Part shown: positions 44,885 to 53,845 of the stretch, piece by piece | Layout of the letters: every line of letters starts with the position of its first letter | Numbering within the stretch: the stretch's first letter is position 1 | NCBI GenBank assembly: GCA_910586595.1 | Contig: CAJUJB010000008.1 | Location: 1-64,000 of the forward strand | Direction: 5' to 3' | Source of the DNA: an uncultured Muribaculaceae bacterium | GTDB taxonomy: Bacteria; Bacteroidota; Bacteroidia; Bacteroidales; Muribaculaceae | DNA: 64,000 nt | The notes under the pieces: generated by a model | What the model saw: only the letters and a program-made list of their open reading frames with translations | What the model was told of the DNA's origin: nothing | Database searches by the model: none | Translations under genes and position numbers: made by a program

Positions 44885-47215
44885 TCAAATTGTAAGAGTA
44901 TAGCTGTCACCGCGCTTCAGGTTCACCTCTCCGGGCTGGTCCTTAACCCGAAGTGTGCAGTCTGCCGTAGCCCGTACTACACCCGCGGTAAGCTTACCGT
45001 CGGCCCAGTCGAGATCGACCTCCATGCCGCCTTCTGCGCATAGGCCACGCACACTGCCGGTTGACCAGCAAGCCGGCAAAGCGGGCAGAAACTCGAGGTA
45101 GCCTTCATGGCTCTGAAGCAACATCTCGCACATACCGGCGACCGATGCCTCGGTTGCGTCGAAACTGAAAATATCATACTCAGCCATGGCCACGCCAGCT
45201 GGCGAAACGGTCATAAGATTATCGCGGGTGAATACTTTGAAGAGATTCTGGAGCCAGCCGTGGGCACGGTCGGCATTTTTCAGTCGTGCATGGTAACAGA
45301 GCATATTGGCCGTGCTCCACTCGGTGTCTTCCCAGTCGGGAGAGGCTGTCTGTATTGCGAGTCCTTTTTCAGCGGCGGCTGCCAGGTCGGGAGTGCGGTC
45401 GGCTGAGATTTGGCACAGCGGGAAGAGGGAGAGGAGATGAGAAGAATGGCGGTGCGAGGGGTCGCTGCGGCGAAGGTCGCCGAGCCATTCCTGAACCTGA
45501 CCGTCGCTGGCTATTGCAAGAGGAGGAAGTTTCTTAAGATCTGCTTCAAGCTGACGGCGGAATTTTTTATCTACTCCAAGAAGTTTCGATGACTCTATGC
45601 ATGCCGAGTAGATGTCATATACGATAGCCCGGTCGATGGTGGGCATCATGGCAAGCGAAAGATGATTGCCCGAAGGTGAGATATAGCCATTTTCAGGAGA
45701 GATGCTCGGGCCGGTGACGAGATATCCCGAACGCGGATCTGCAGCCATATAATCGACAAAGAATTCCGCAGTGGATTTAAGCAGTGGATAGGCTGTATCG
45801 CGCAAGAAATCCTTATCGCGTGTATATAGGTAGTGACTCCAGAGATGAGTGGCCACCCATGCGCCGCCACTTACATTCATGCCCCACGAAACGCCCCAGC
45901 CGGGTGCGGTATATCCCCAGGCATTGCACACTGTATGCGCAACCCAGCCGCGGCAACCATACATTTTTTCTGCGGTGTCCTTACCATTTTCGGCAAGAAA
46001 AGCTATGTAGTCAAACAGAGGTTTGTTACACTCGGCAAGATTAGCACGGTTAGCCGACCAATAATTCTGAGGGATGTTGATGTCGAGATGATAATCGCAT
46101 GTCCATGGCATGTTACAAGCGCCATTATCATTCCATATACCTTGAAGATTAGCACAGAGGGGGGTGTCGGTTGGGCGCGATGAAGCTATGAGCATATAGC
46201 GTCCATACTGGAAGAAGAGGGCGTCGAAGCCAGGATCGGGATTACCCTCACGGAGCAGACGCAGACGTGTGTCAGTTGGCAAGGAGGCATTTTTTGATTG
46301 CCCGAGGTCAATATCCATTCGTCCGAACAACGAAGTATAGTCGGCGAGATGGGATTCCTTCAATGCTCGCCAGCCTTTGGCTGCCGCCTTATCGATGGTG
46401 CTGCTGCACTTGGTCACATAATCGGAGGTATTATAGTCAGTGCGGATATCTACAAGCACTAAAAGCTCATCAGCTCCCGCGACGCTTACACACTCATTGG
46501 TCGCACTTACTTTTCCTCCTGTAGGGATCAGGCGAAAGTCGCCACAGAAATTCACGCCACCGGGGCCGTGAAGAGGAAAATCAACTTTACCGCCTATAGT
46601 AAGGCCCTTGGAATCGGCTTTTACCTTGGCGTCACGGAGAAGGTCGAGACCCATGCTTACGGTGATATTTCCGGGGCGCGAGGCCGTCATTCTTATAGCG
46701 AGTACATCGTCGGGATAATCGGTGATATATTCCCGGCAATACTCTACTCCACCGCACGTATATGTAACCTTGGCTGTGGCAGTGGAGAGGTCAAGTTCAC
46801 GTCGGTAATCTGCCGTCTGCCCCCCCGGATGAGTAAAAGTGAACTTGAGGTCACCAAGAGGCAAATGAGTTCCGAATGTTGTCATTCGACCAGTAAGATA
46901 TTCCTGGCCGAGTTTGTCTCCAGTCTCAGGATCATCAGCAAAAAAGGCCTCGCGCATACTCGCGAGCGCATCTTTACCACATAAATCATTACTGGTGGAG
47001 TCGGGGCCACCCGACCACATGCTTATTTCATTCAAGGCTATAGTCTCAGTGTTGATGCCACCGTAGACCATTGCACCAAGGCGCCCATTGCCAAGCGGCA
47101 TCGCCTCCATCCATTTTGAGGCTGGCTGTGCATACCACATCATAGTTTCCCCGGCATTCGAAGTGAAAATGCCTGCTGTCACCGTGGCTGCTGCAAGTAG
47201 ATGCTTAAATTTCAT
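44885..47215 (-). CDS. Alpha-L-fucosidase, GH95
   Basis: A 776-residue protein with a signal peptide (residues 1-21, ending FTSNA). GH95 is recognised from MWYAQPASKWMEAMPLGNGRLGAMV near residues 26-50, NEISMWSGGP near 62-71, LCANLQGIWNDN near 350 with MPWTCDYHLDINIPQNYW near 363-380, SPENGY near 500 and SPDWEDTEWSTANML near 645. The family acts mainly on alpha-1,2-linked fucose at the ends of host glycans, although some members release L-galactose. It would work in the periplasm or at the cell surface. It has its own promoter-like sequence and terminator but stands directly before susC, so it belongs to the locus. Confidence 0.92.
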   Translation of the reverse strand: MKFKHLLAAATVTAGIFTSNAGETMMWYAQPASKWMEAMPLGNGRLGAMVYGGINTETIALNEISMWSGGPDSTSNDLCGKDALASMREAFFADDPETGDKLGQEYLTGRMTTFGTHLPLGDLKFTFTHPGGQTADYRRELDLSTATAKVTYTCGGVEYCREYITDYPDDVLAIRMTASRPGNITVSMGLDLLRDAKVKADSKGLTIGGKVDFPLHGPGGVNFCGDFRLIPTGGKVSATNECVSVAGADELLVLVDIRTDYNTSDYVTKCSSTIDKAAAKGWRALKESHLADYTSLFGRMDIDLGQSKNASLPTDTRLRLLREGNPDPGFDALFFQYGRYMLIASSRPTDTPLCANLQGIWNDNGACNMPWTCDYHLDINIPQNYWSANRANLAECNKPLFDYIAFLAENGKDTAEKMYGCRGWVAHTVCNAWGYTAPGWGVSWGMNVSGGAWVATHLWSHYLYTRDKDFLRDTAYPLLKSTAEFFVDYMAADPRSGYLVTGPSISPENGYISPSGNHLSLAMMPTIDRAIVYDIYSACIESSKLLGVDKKFRRQLEADLKKLPPLAIASDGQVQEWLGDLRRSDPSHRHSSHLLSLFPLCQISADRTPDLAAAAEKGLAIQTASPDWEDTEWSTANMLCYHARLKNADRAHGWLQNLFKVFTRDNLMTVSPAGVAMAEYDIFSFDATEASVAGMCEMLLQSHEGYLEFLPALPACWSTGSVRGLCAEGGMEVDLDWADGKLTAGVVRATADCTLRVKDQPGEVNLKRGDSYTLTI

Positions 47216-47244
47216 GGTTTGGTTTATTAATTAGGTATCTGCCG

Positions 47245-47273
47245 CAAAATTAATACCTTGAAAAGCCCTCAAA
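47245..47273 (-). promoter_or_regulatory. Candidate promoter of the GH95 gene
   Basis: CAAAATTA at 47245-47252 reads TAATTTTG on the minus strand. CAAA at 47270-47273 (TTTG on the minus strand) gives a -33-like element with a 17-bp spacer, slightly short. It would start transcription about 25 bp upstream of the GH95 ATG. Confidence 0.45.
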
Positions 47274-47356
47274 ACATACTTATTACGCCAATTTTTCAAC
47301 CAATGAAGCATATTTTTTATTATTTGGCGCATTTATTTCATCGCCTTCCCGGTTAT

Positions 47357-47400
47357 AAAAAATGTGGCCCGGAAGTCGGTTGTCCAACTCCAGGGCCACA
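47357..47400 (-). terminator. Intrinsic terminator of ahpCF
   Basis: GTGGCCC (47364-47370) and GGGCCAC (47393-47399) pair, with an inner GTTG/CAAC hairpin, and on the minus strand the stem is followed by ATTTTTT. It begins about 30 bp after the ahpF stop codon. Confidence 0.7.
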
Positions 47401-47430
47401 CTGAAATAATATTTCTGAGGAGGTGATATA

Positions 47431-49011
47431 CTACGAGGGTATCTCGCCTCTCATACGGTCGTCAACCACCGACAGGGCCGCTTTGGCTCCCTCGCCCATG
47501 GCAATGATAATCTGCTTATAGGGCACATCGGTCACATCTCCTGCTGCGTATACACCAGGAATGTCTGTACGGCCAAAGGTATCGGCTATAATCTCGCCGC
47601 GTTTGTTGACCGGAACTTCCGTGGAGAACGGAGCACTGTTAGGCGTAAGACCAATCTGCACAAATACGCCGTCAACCGCATAGTCGGAGACAGAATCGGT
47701 CTTGCGGTCTTTCACTTTAAGACCTGTGACCTTCTTTCCATCGCCTACAACCTCTGTCACGGCAGAAGATAGATGGACATCGACATTGGGGAAGGTTGAC
47801 AGGCGCTCACAAAGCACTTCATCGGCCTTAAGCTCGTCGAGGAACTCAAATACGTCGACGTGCGTGCATATACCTGCCAGGTCGATGGCAGCTTCGATAC
47901 CGGAGTTGCCACCGCCAATCACTGCCACACGCTTACCGGCGTAGAAGGGGCCATCGCAGTGTGTACAGAAGGCAACTCCGCGGCCGATATAACTATCTTC
48001 GCCGTCAACGCCGAGGCGGCGCCAGGAGGCTCCTGTAGCAATGACGAGAGCCGGAGCTTCGAAAGTCTCTCCACTGTCAGCGACAATGCGCTTCGGGAAA
48101 TCGCGGAGCTCGGCTTTAACGAGACGGCGGTTGTCGAAGATGGCAATCTCATATTTCTCAAGATGCTTGCGCAGATCGGAAGCCAAGGTTGGCCCGGTGG
48201 TAAGAGGCACCGATACAAGGTTCTCAATATCCATTGTATCTTTAACCTGACCGCCGATACGCCCGGCCACAACGGCCGTACGCAGACCTTTACGTGCAAG
48301 ATAAATGGCAGCTGCAGCCCCGGAAGGGCCACCACCGGCCACAATCACATCAAATTTCTTAGGAGCTGTGTCGATGGCTGTCTTCTCTGATTCAGAGCCA
48401 AACGCCTCTTCCAACTTGCCTACAAGCTCGCCCAGGTCGGCACGTCCGACGCTGATAAGACGGCCATCGGCATACACCGCAGGCACAGACTGAACACTGT
48501 AGTCTGCCACCATCTCAGGAGCTACCCCTCCATCTACCATAGTGTTGGAATATGCAGGGTTGAGCAAGGCTACAATATTAAGCGCCTGCACAACGTCCGG
48601 GCAGTTGGTACATGTAAGTGATACAAACGTGAGTATGTCTGCCGGGCCTTTCAACGCCTCGATACGACGGCGGAGGGCCTCATCGGGTAGATTCTTGCCT
48701 TGGCCGGCAGCATTGAGCACAGCGAGTATCAGCGATGTAAACTCGTGTCCTGTTGGTATACCGCAGAACGATACTCCGGTCGGAGCACCGTCGCGCCACA
48801 ACGCGAGCACGGCAGCTTTTTCAATCGTTGGTGAAGTATCCTCCTTCACATCAATTGCCGGTGATGCGGAGGCAAAATCACGGGCAAACTCAAGCATTCC
48901 TGCTGTATCTTCACGATCAGCGGCACCGTTGACCACGAGGGTAAGCGGTGTCGCCAGATTCGAGAAGATGCCTTGAAGCTGAGCAATTATTTCTTTGTCA
49001 AGCATGGGCAT
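47431..49011 (-). CDS. ahpF: Alkyl hydroperoxide reductase subunit F
   Basis: About 526 residues from the ATG at 49011 (an ATG at 49005 is also possible). The N-terminal double thioredoxin-like domain has a CTNC redox pair near residues 134-137. The FAD/NADH-binding part follows, with VAGGGPSGAAAA near 230, the second redox pair in FCTHCDGPF near 350, VIGGGNSGIEAAIDL near 368 and GVYAAGDVTDVPYKQI near 490. AhpF passes electrons from NADH to AhpC, which reduces hydrogen peroxide and organic peroxides in the cytoplasm. It lies 13-17 bp after ahpC and is followed by a terminator. Expression in Bacteroides relatives is OxyR-dependent; no OxyR site was identified. Confidence 0.95.
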   Translation of the reverse strand: MPMLDKEIIAQLQGIFSNLATPLTLVVNGAADREDTAGMLEFARDFASASPAIDVKEDTSPTIEKAAVLALWRDGAPTGVSFCGIPTGHEFTSLILAVLNAAGQGKNLPDEALRRRIEALKGPADILTFVSLTCTNCPDVVQALNIVALLNPAYSNTMVDGGVAPEMVADYSVQSVPAVYADGRLISVGRADLGELVGKLEEAFGSESEKTAIDTAPKKFDVIVAGGGPSGAAAAIYLARKGLRTAVVAGRIGGQVKDTMDIENLVSVPLTTGPTLASDLRKHLEKYEIAIFDNRRLVKAELRDFPKRIVADSGETFEAPALVIATGASWRRLGVDGEDSYIGRGVAFCTHCDGPFYAGKRVAVIGGGNSGIEAAIDLAGICTHVDVFEFLDELKADEVLCERLSTFPNVDVHLSSAVTEVVGDGKKVTGLKVKDRKTDSVSDYAVDGVFVQIGLTPNSAPFSTEVPVNKRGEIIADTFGRTDIPGVYAAGDVTDVPYKQIIIAMGEGAKAALSVVDDRMRGEIPS

Positions 49012-49027
49012 CAATAGAATTTAAATG

Positions 49028-49597
49028 TTAGATTTTACCTACGAGGTCGATGCTGGGTTTAAGTGTTGCGGCTCCTTCTTTCCACTTGGCGGGGCAAACC
49101 TCACCGGGGTGAGCAGCCACAAACTGGGCAGCCTCTACCTTACGTAAGAGTTCGTCGGCATTACGGCCGATGCTGTTGTCCTGAATCTCTACGAGTTTGA
49201 TCAGGCCTTCAGGGTCGGATACGAAAGTTCCACGGTAAGCCATACCTTCGTTCTCATCCATCACACCGAAGGCGCGTGCCAGAAGGCCGGTAGGATCGGC
49301 GAGCATAGGATAGGTGATCTTGCGGATACTCTCCGATGCATCATGCCATGCTTTGTGAACGAAATGAGAGTCGGTGCTTACAGAGTATACTTCCACACCC
49401 AGCGATTTAAGCTTCTCGTATTTCTCAGCCAGGTCAACAAGTTCGGTCGGGCAAACGAAGGTGAAGTCTGCGGGATAGAAGAAGAACACGGCCCACTTGC
49501 CGAGCACGTCCTTATCAGTCACAGTTTCGAATTTGCCGTTATGATATGCCTGTACTTTGAATTCGGGGATTCGGGTGTTGATAATTGTTTCCATCAA
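49028..49597 (-). CDS. ahpC: Alkyl hydroperoxide reductase subunit C (peroxiredoxin)
   Basis: A 189-residue typical 2-Cys peroxiredoxin of the AhpC type. The peroxidatic Cys49 lies in FYPADFTFVCPTEL and the resolving Cys168 in HPGEVCPAKW. The length and both motifs are complete. It reduces peroxides and is regenerated by the AhpF encoded just downstream. The gap before it (49598-49717) contains no exact TAnnTTTG box; the nearest match has one base missing from the spacer. Confidence 0.96.
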   Translation of the reverse strand: MMETIINTRIPEFKVQAYHNGKFETVTDKDVLGKWAVFFFYPADFTFVCPTELVDLAEKYEKLKSLGVEVYSVSTDSHFVHKAWHDASESIRKITYPMLADPTGLLARAFGVMDENEGMAYRGTFVSDPEGLIKLVEIQDNSIGRNADELLRKVEAAQFVAAHPGEVCPAKWKEGAATLKPSIDLVGKI

Positions 49598-49717
49598 TAA
49601 TAGTTTCCTTTCTTTTGTGAATCTGTGGTTGGGTGAATTATGTTAGTTACGGAGAACTGAGGCTGCCACAGCGCCTCGGCTCTCTGCCATCTAAAACAAA
49701 CTACCACACCACAGGGT

Positions 49718-51580
49718 TCACACCCGCGTCGACCCGATTTTAACCACCTTCATGCCGCAGGACGCACAATCGAAATCAAGTCTGTAAATTCCCGATGGAT
49801 TTTTAAGAAAAAGAGGAGAAGGGAGCCTCGAGCCACCTTTTTCCCGCAGACAGGCGCCTAATTCGCGGCGTATGCAATAGCGGGTAGTCATGACCGTCAG
49901 ATCCTCGCCGCGGACAGGACTTACTTCAAGGGCTTTTGATTCAATCCGGGCACCGTGTGACTCATAGAAATGACGTGAATACCGGTTCGATATATTATCG
50001 TGGTACGTGAGCGGGGAAAGAGTCGCAAATTCATCGGCCGCAAGTCTTGAAGAGCTTCGGCGATCGTAGCTGTACGTGGCGGCAGCCACCATATCCAATT
50101 CTGATAGAACACGGCGGCGGGCGTCTGCAAGCGAAGATAAGGGCACAAAGCGGTTGCCAAGTTTATCTTCTACCTCTGCACACCGGTAGATTGTTCCGCC
50201 TAACTTCTCAAGCGCACGACGCCGGGCTTCCTCCTGCGGTTGTTTTGCTTCGGAATAATCGGAGTCGATAACGCATGTAACGCTGCATCCGCGTTCGTCA
50301 GTCGCTTTGATAGAGAAATGAGCTTCATCTACATTCTCAAGCATAAATCTCACCTCCAAAGTGCGCGTACACGATGCATCGGGTCTATCGAGAATGTCGA
50401 AGAAAGCCTTGTCGTTGTTTCTGTAGAGCTTCATGCCAGCCTTAAGACTATCCAATGGGGTGGCAGGATAAAGAACATTACCTTCAACTTTATTCAAGCG
50501 GAAGCCATTGAACTTGCCATCTGCATCAAAATAGCCCAGACCATCCCCGTTGGCAAGGTCAGCCGAGAGCCGCGCCACAAACGATTTACGACGGCGGTCG
50601 TATGGCGCCGACACGACACCGACAGGCATACCGGCCCATTTAGGGGTATCAAGCGAGGCCATTCGCAGCGAGGCAGCCGGACGTCCATGAAGGAAATAAT
50701 TTGTATAGCCGCGGTTAAACGTGCGGGCCAGATCGGGCACAAATGCCGTTGCACTGCGTCCGTAAGAGGCTCGGCATAAGCCTGGTGTACGGGCAATAAT
50801 TGCGTCCAGAGCTCTCGAATATGCCGCAGTTACATTGGCAACATACCGACCGTCTTTAAGACGGCCCTCAATCTTAAATGAAGATGCCCCCGCCTTTATA
50901 AGTTCTTCCAGATTCTCCGATTGGTTAAGGTCGCGCAATGAGAGATAATGTTTTTCCGGAGCCACCACACGGCCATCCTTATCAACCAGCTCATAGGGCA
51001 GACGGCACATCTGTGGACATACGCCTCTGTTGGCGCTACGCCCCATGGCCACACAGCCGGCCTGGCAGTCGCCACTATAGCTTACACACAAGGCTCCATG
51101 AACAAACACCTCAACTGGCACTCCCGACGCGTCGGCACACGCCCGTATCTGGTCTGTCGAAAATTCGCGCGGCAACACAAGCTGGGAGAACCCAGCCTTG
51201 GCCAGCATGGCGGCCTTGGCGGGTGTGCGTATATCACACTGTGTGCTTGCATGCAAGGCGATAGGCGGCAGATTCATCTCCAGATAAGCCATATCCTGCA
51301 CGATTAGTGCGTCAACTCCGGCTGCATATAGCTGACGGACAAGATTGGCGGCGTCTTCAAGCTCATTGTCGAAGAGTATAGTGTTCATCGTCACGTAGAC
51401 ACGTGAACGATAACGGTGAGCGAACTCCGCCAGGGCGGCAATATCGCACACACTGTTGCCGGCGGCCGCACGCGCGCCGAATGCCGGGGCACCGATATAG
51501 ACGGCATCCGCACCGGCGAGAATGGCTATCCGCCCTACCTCAGCGTTGCGGGCCGGAGCAAGTAGTTCAAGTTTACGCAT
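49718..51580 (-). CDS. U32 family protein, RlhA/TrhP-like RNA hydroxylation factor
   Basis: The preferred start is the ATG at 51580 (MRKLELLAPARN), which overlaps the upstream PHP gene stop by 8 bp and gives 620 residues. The U32 signature is clear: LELLAPARNAEVGRIAILAGADAVYIG at the N terminus and a cysteine cluster in SYSGDCQAGC with NRGVCPQMC near residues 165-195. A second C-terminal region resembles DUF3656. Although labelled peptidases, U32 proteins of this kind (RlhA and TrhP in E. coli) are needed for hydroxylation of rRNA or tRNA uridine or cytidine. Which of these applies here cannot be decided by eye. Confidence 0.85.
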   Translation of the reverse strand: MRKLELLAPARNAEVGRIAILAGADAVYIGAPAFGARAAAGNSVCDIAALAEFAHRYRSRVYVTMNTILFDNELEDAANLVRQLYAAGVDALIVQDMAYLEMNLPPIALHASTQCDIRTPAKAAMLAKAGFSQLVLPREFSTDQIRACADASGVPVEVFVHGALCVSYSGDCQAGCVAMGRSANRGVCPQMCRLPYELVDKDGRVVAPEKHYLSLRDLNQSENLEELIKAGASSFKIEGRLKDGRYVANVTAAYSRALDAIIARTPGLCRASYGRSATAFVPDLARTFNRGYTNYFLHGRPAASLRMASLDTPKWAGMPVGVVSAPYDRRRKSFVARLSADLANGDGLGYFDADGKFNGFRLNKVEGNVLYPATPLDSLKAGMKLYRNNDKAFFDILDRPDASCTRTLEVRFMLENVDEAHFSIKATDERGCSVTCVIDSDYSEAKQPQEEARRRALEKLGGTIYRCAEVEDKLGNRFVPLSSLADARRRVLSELDMVAAATYSYDRRSSSRLAADEFATLSPLTYHDNISNRYSRHFYESHGARIESKALEVSPVRGEDLTVMTTRYCIRRELGACLREKGGSRLPSPLFLKNPSGIYRLDFDCASCGMKVVKIGSTRV

Positions 51581-52388
51581 GTAGTCGGTCAAGAATAGAA
51601 AAAGCTTCCTCACGTGAGGCCTCTATACGCTCAGGACGATGAGCGTCGCTGTTCACAACAATGGTCACCCCACCTTCAACAAGCTGCGGCAGGTAACGTT
51701 CGCCAGGGAAAAAACGGCCATGTTCTTCGCGGGCCTTTGTGTTCAGCTCAATAGTGAGTTTCCGCTCTATAATCATGTCGATGAGCTGCTGCACAAGCCC
51801 ACGGTAATGCGAGCCATCTTCGATACCCGGCGCGAAATATGAGGCGTTCTGCCCTACTTTATCAAAATGACCGAGTATATCGAATCCTCCGGCTTCAATC
51901 ATGTCTCTCGACCGCGAGAAGAATGTATCAACCACATAATCAATATCTCCTCGGAAATGATCGCGCATACGACGCTTGAAACTATCGAAATGGCCGTCTA
52001 TATCGACAGGTTCGCCTGCTTGCGACGGGATGAAATGCACCGAGCCTATGCGGTAGTCGAGAGGGAGCTCACGGAAATATGATACATGCGGGCCCCAGTC
52101 ACTCCCTAGGTAATCAATCTCCATCGCTGAGTAGAACCGGCATGAAGCAAATTCCTCCATTTCTTTAATCCTGGCAACCTCTGCCAGAAAGGCCGGCACA
52201 GCGTCGAAGCTCATATTACATGGCGAAGCTACAGGCACCGGACTATGCGGGGAGAATCCGTAGTGGCGCATTCCACAAGCGACAGCCGCCCGGGCCATGG
52301 TCTCCATGTCGGCGCGGCCGTCGCAGAATTGCGTATGACTGTGAAAATTATATTTACGGGTAGTTGAAATTATACTTACGAAATCCAT
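51573..52388 (-). CDS. PHP-domain histidinol-phosphatase-like protein
   Basis: A 271-residue PHP protein. The metal-binding motifs are present: FHSHTQFCDGR near residues 15-25, GFSPHSPVP near 43-51, and EIDYLG near 92, FDILGHFDK near 173 and NSDAHRPERI near 247-256. This matches the HisK-type histidinol phosphatase family, which forms histidinol in histidine biosynthesis, but the distance from any his gene leaves other phosphoesters possible. It lies 2 bp after the cstA stop and overlaps the U32 gene by 8 bp when the preferred U32 start is used. Confidence 0.85.
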   Translation of the reverse strand: MDFVSIISTTRKYNFHSHTQFCDGRADMETMARAAVACGMRHYGFSPHSPVPVASPCNMSFDAVPAFLAEVARIKEMEEFASCRFYSAMEIDYLGSDWGPHVSYFRELPLDYRIGSVHFIPSQAGEPVDIDGHFDSFKRRMRDHFRGDIDYVVDTFFSRSRDMIEAGGFDILGHFDKVGQNASYFAPGIEDGSHYRGLVQQLIDMIIERKLTIELNTKAREEHGRFFPGERYLPQLVEGGVTIVVNSDAHRPERIEASREEAFSILDRLHA

Positions 52389-52390
52389 AA

Positions 52391-53845
52391 TTAATATGCA
52401 ACATCATGAATCAGACGCCCTGCGCGGCGGAGAACCTCATACCGGGCAAACAGAATCACGCAAATGGCATCGAGAACCGCAGCAACCGACACCCCGGCCG
52501 TCATCGGCAGCCCGAGGCCTTCAGGAGATGGAGCCACCAGAATATAGCTGAGCACTACCATGGTCATGAACACTGCCGGCACCAGACAAATCACATATGC
52601 CTTGCGATGGCGGGCCAGATATACTGTGGCAGCCCAGAGGGTGAAGGCGGCCAATGTCTGATTTGTCCATGCGAAATAACGCCAGAGCACATTGAAGTCA
52701 ATCAGCATGAGCACAAATGTACATGCGAAGATAGGCACAGACACAATCAAGCGTTTCATGAGCCTGGACTGATCGAGATTCAAAAAGTCGGCAGCGATAA
52801 GACGAGCCGAACGCAAAGCGGTGTCACCAGTGGTAATCGGGGCAGCGATTACACCCAACAATGCCAGGAATCCTCCGAAGGCACCAAGCCATGTCACGGA
52901 AATATCCTGAACCAGCGCTCCGGCACCTGCATGGGTGCCCATATACTCCGTCAACCCTTCGTAACCTCCGGTAAAAGTGATTGCCGCAGCAGCCCAGATC
53001 AGAGCCACTATCCCTTCGGCAACCATAGCACCATAGAATACGGGCCGGGCCAAGCGTTCGTTTTTAAGGCATCGGGCCATCATCGGCGATTGTGTGGCAT
53101 GGAATCCTGAAATAGCTCCACAGGCAATGCTGACAAACATCATCGGGAAAATAGGATGACTCTCGGGAGAAGAGTAACGGTTCCACAGACCTTCGCTGAA
53201 GCCGTCGGGAATAGTCTGTGAGCCGAAAAGGAGTACACCAAGCAAGCTCGCAGCCATAAAAAGAAGGGCAAAACCGAAGATAGGATAGAACCGACCGATA
53301 AGTTTATCAATCGGGAGAACTGTGGCCAGCATGTAATAGGCGAATATCACCGTAATCCAGAATACCGGCGTAGCCCAAGCGGGAGTCATGCCGGCAAGCA
53401 ATTGAGCTGGAGTAAGGATAAAAACCGCTCCAACGAGGATAAGCAGCACCATCGATACGACACGCATGACAAGCTTGACAGCTGGGCCAAGTTCCCTGCC
53501 GACAAGTTCTGGCAGAGAATCACCCCCGCTGCGTATCGACATCATTGCGGAAATAAAGTCGTGCACGGCACCACCGAAAATAGTTCCGGCTACAATCCAA
53601 ATGAAGGCTGCAGGCCCGAACATAACGCCCATGATGGCGCCGAAAATAGGCCCTAAGCCAGCTATGTTGAGAAACTGGATAAGGAATACCTTCCAGGTTG
53701 GCATTACAATGAAATCGATGCCATCGGCCTTTGTCTGGGCGGGCATAGGCCGCGAAGGGTCAACCCCGAATATCTTCTCGGCAATCAACCCATAGACGAA
53801 GTAGCCTCCGATAAGTACGGCCAGACTGATCAGTAGTGTTGTCAT
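52391..53845 (-). CDS. cstA: Carbon starvation protein A-family transporter
   Basis: A 484-residue integral membrane protein with about 14 membrane segments. The CstA signature is visible as FIVMPTWKVFLIQFLNIAGLGPIFGAI near residues 45-70 and GGAVHDFISAMMSIRSGGDSLPELVG near 91-115. It is shorter than the E. coli proteins (about 700 residues), as in other Bacteroidota. CstA proteins import peptides or pyruvate. Its start overlaps the floA stop by 4 bp (ATGA), which couples the two. It is the third gene of a five-gene run beginning at 56271. Confidence 0.9.
   Translation of the reverse strand: MTTLLISLAVLIGGYFVYGLIAEKIFGVDPSRPMPAQTKADGIDFIVMPTWKVFLIQFLNIAGLGPIFGAIMGVMFGPAAFIWIVAGTIFGGAVHDFISAMMSIRSGGDSLPELVGRELGPAVKLVMRVVSMVLLILVGAVFILTPAQLLAGMTPAWATPVFWITVIFAYYMLATVLPIDKLIGRFYPIFGFALLFMAASLLGVLLFGSQTIPDGFSEGLWNRYSSPESHPIFPMMFVSIACGAISGFHATQSPMMARCLKNERLARPVFYGAMVAEGIVALIWAAAAITFTGGYEGLTEYMGTHAGAGALVQDISVTWLGAFGGFLALLGVIAAPITTGDTALRSARLIAADFLNLDQSRLMKRLIVSVPIFACTFVLMLIDFNVLWRYFAWTNQTLAAFTLWAATVYLARHRKAYVICLVPAVFMTMVVLSYILVAPSPEGLGLPMTAGVSVAAVLDAICVILFARYEVLRRAGRLIHDVAY

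Noticed and set aside
49598..49717. ahpC promoter with a TAGTTTG element
   Set aside because: The element lacks one base of the TAnnTTTG spacer and no -33 box could be placed, so it was not listed as a feature.
51605..51630. Possible parS site (CCTCACGTGAGG)
   Set aside because: Only the central TCACGTGA matches the parS consensus; the outer TGTT/AACA arms are absent and it lies within coding sequence. A second CACGTG near 51400 is a worse match.
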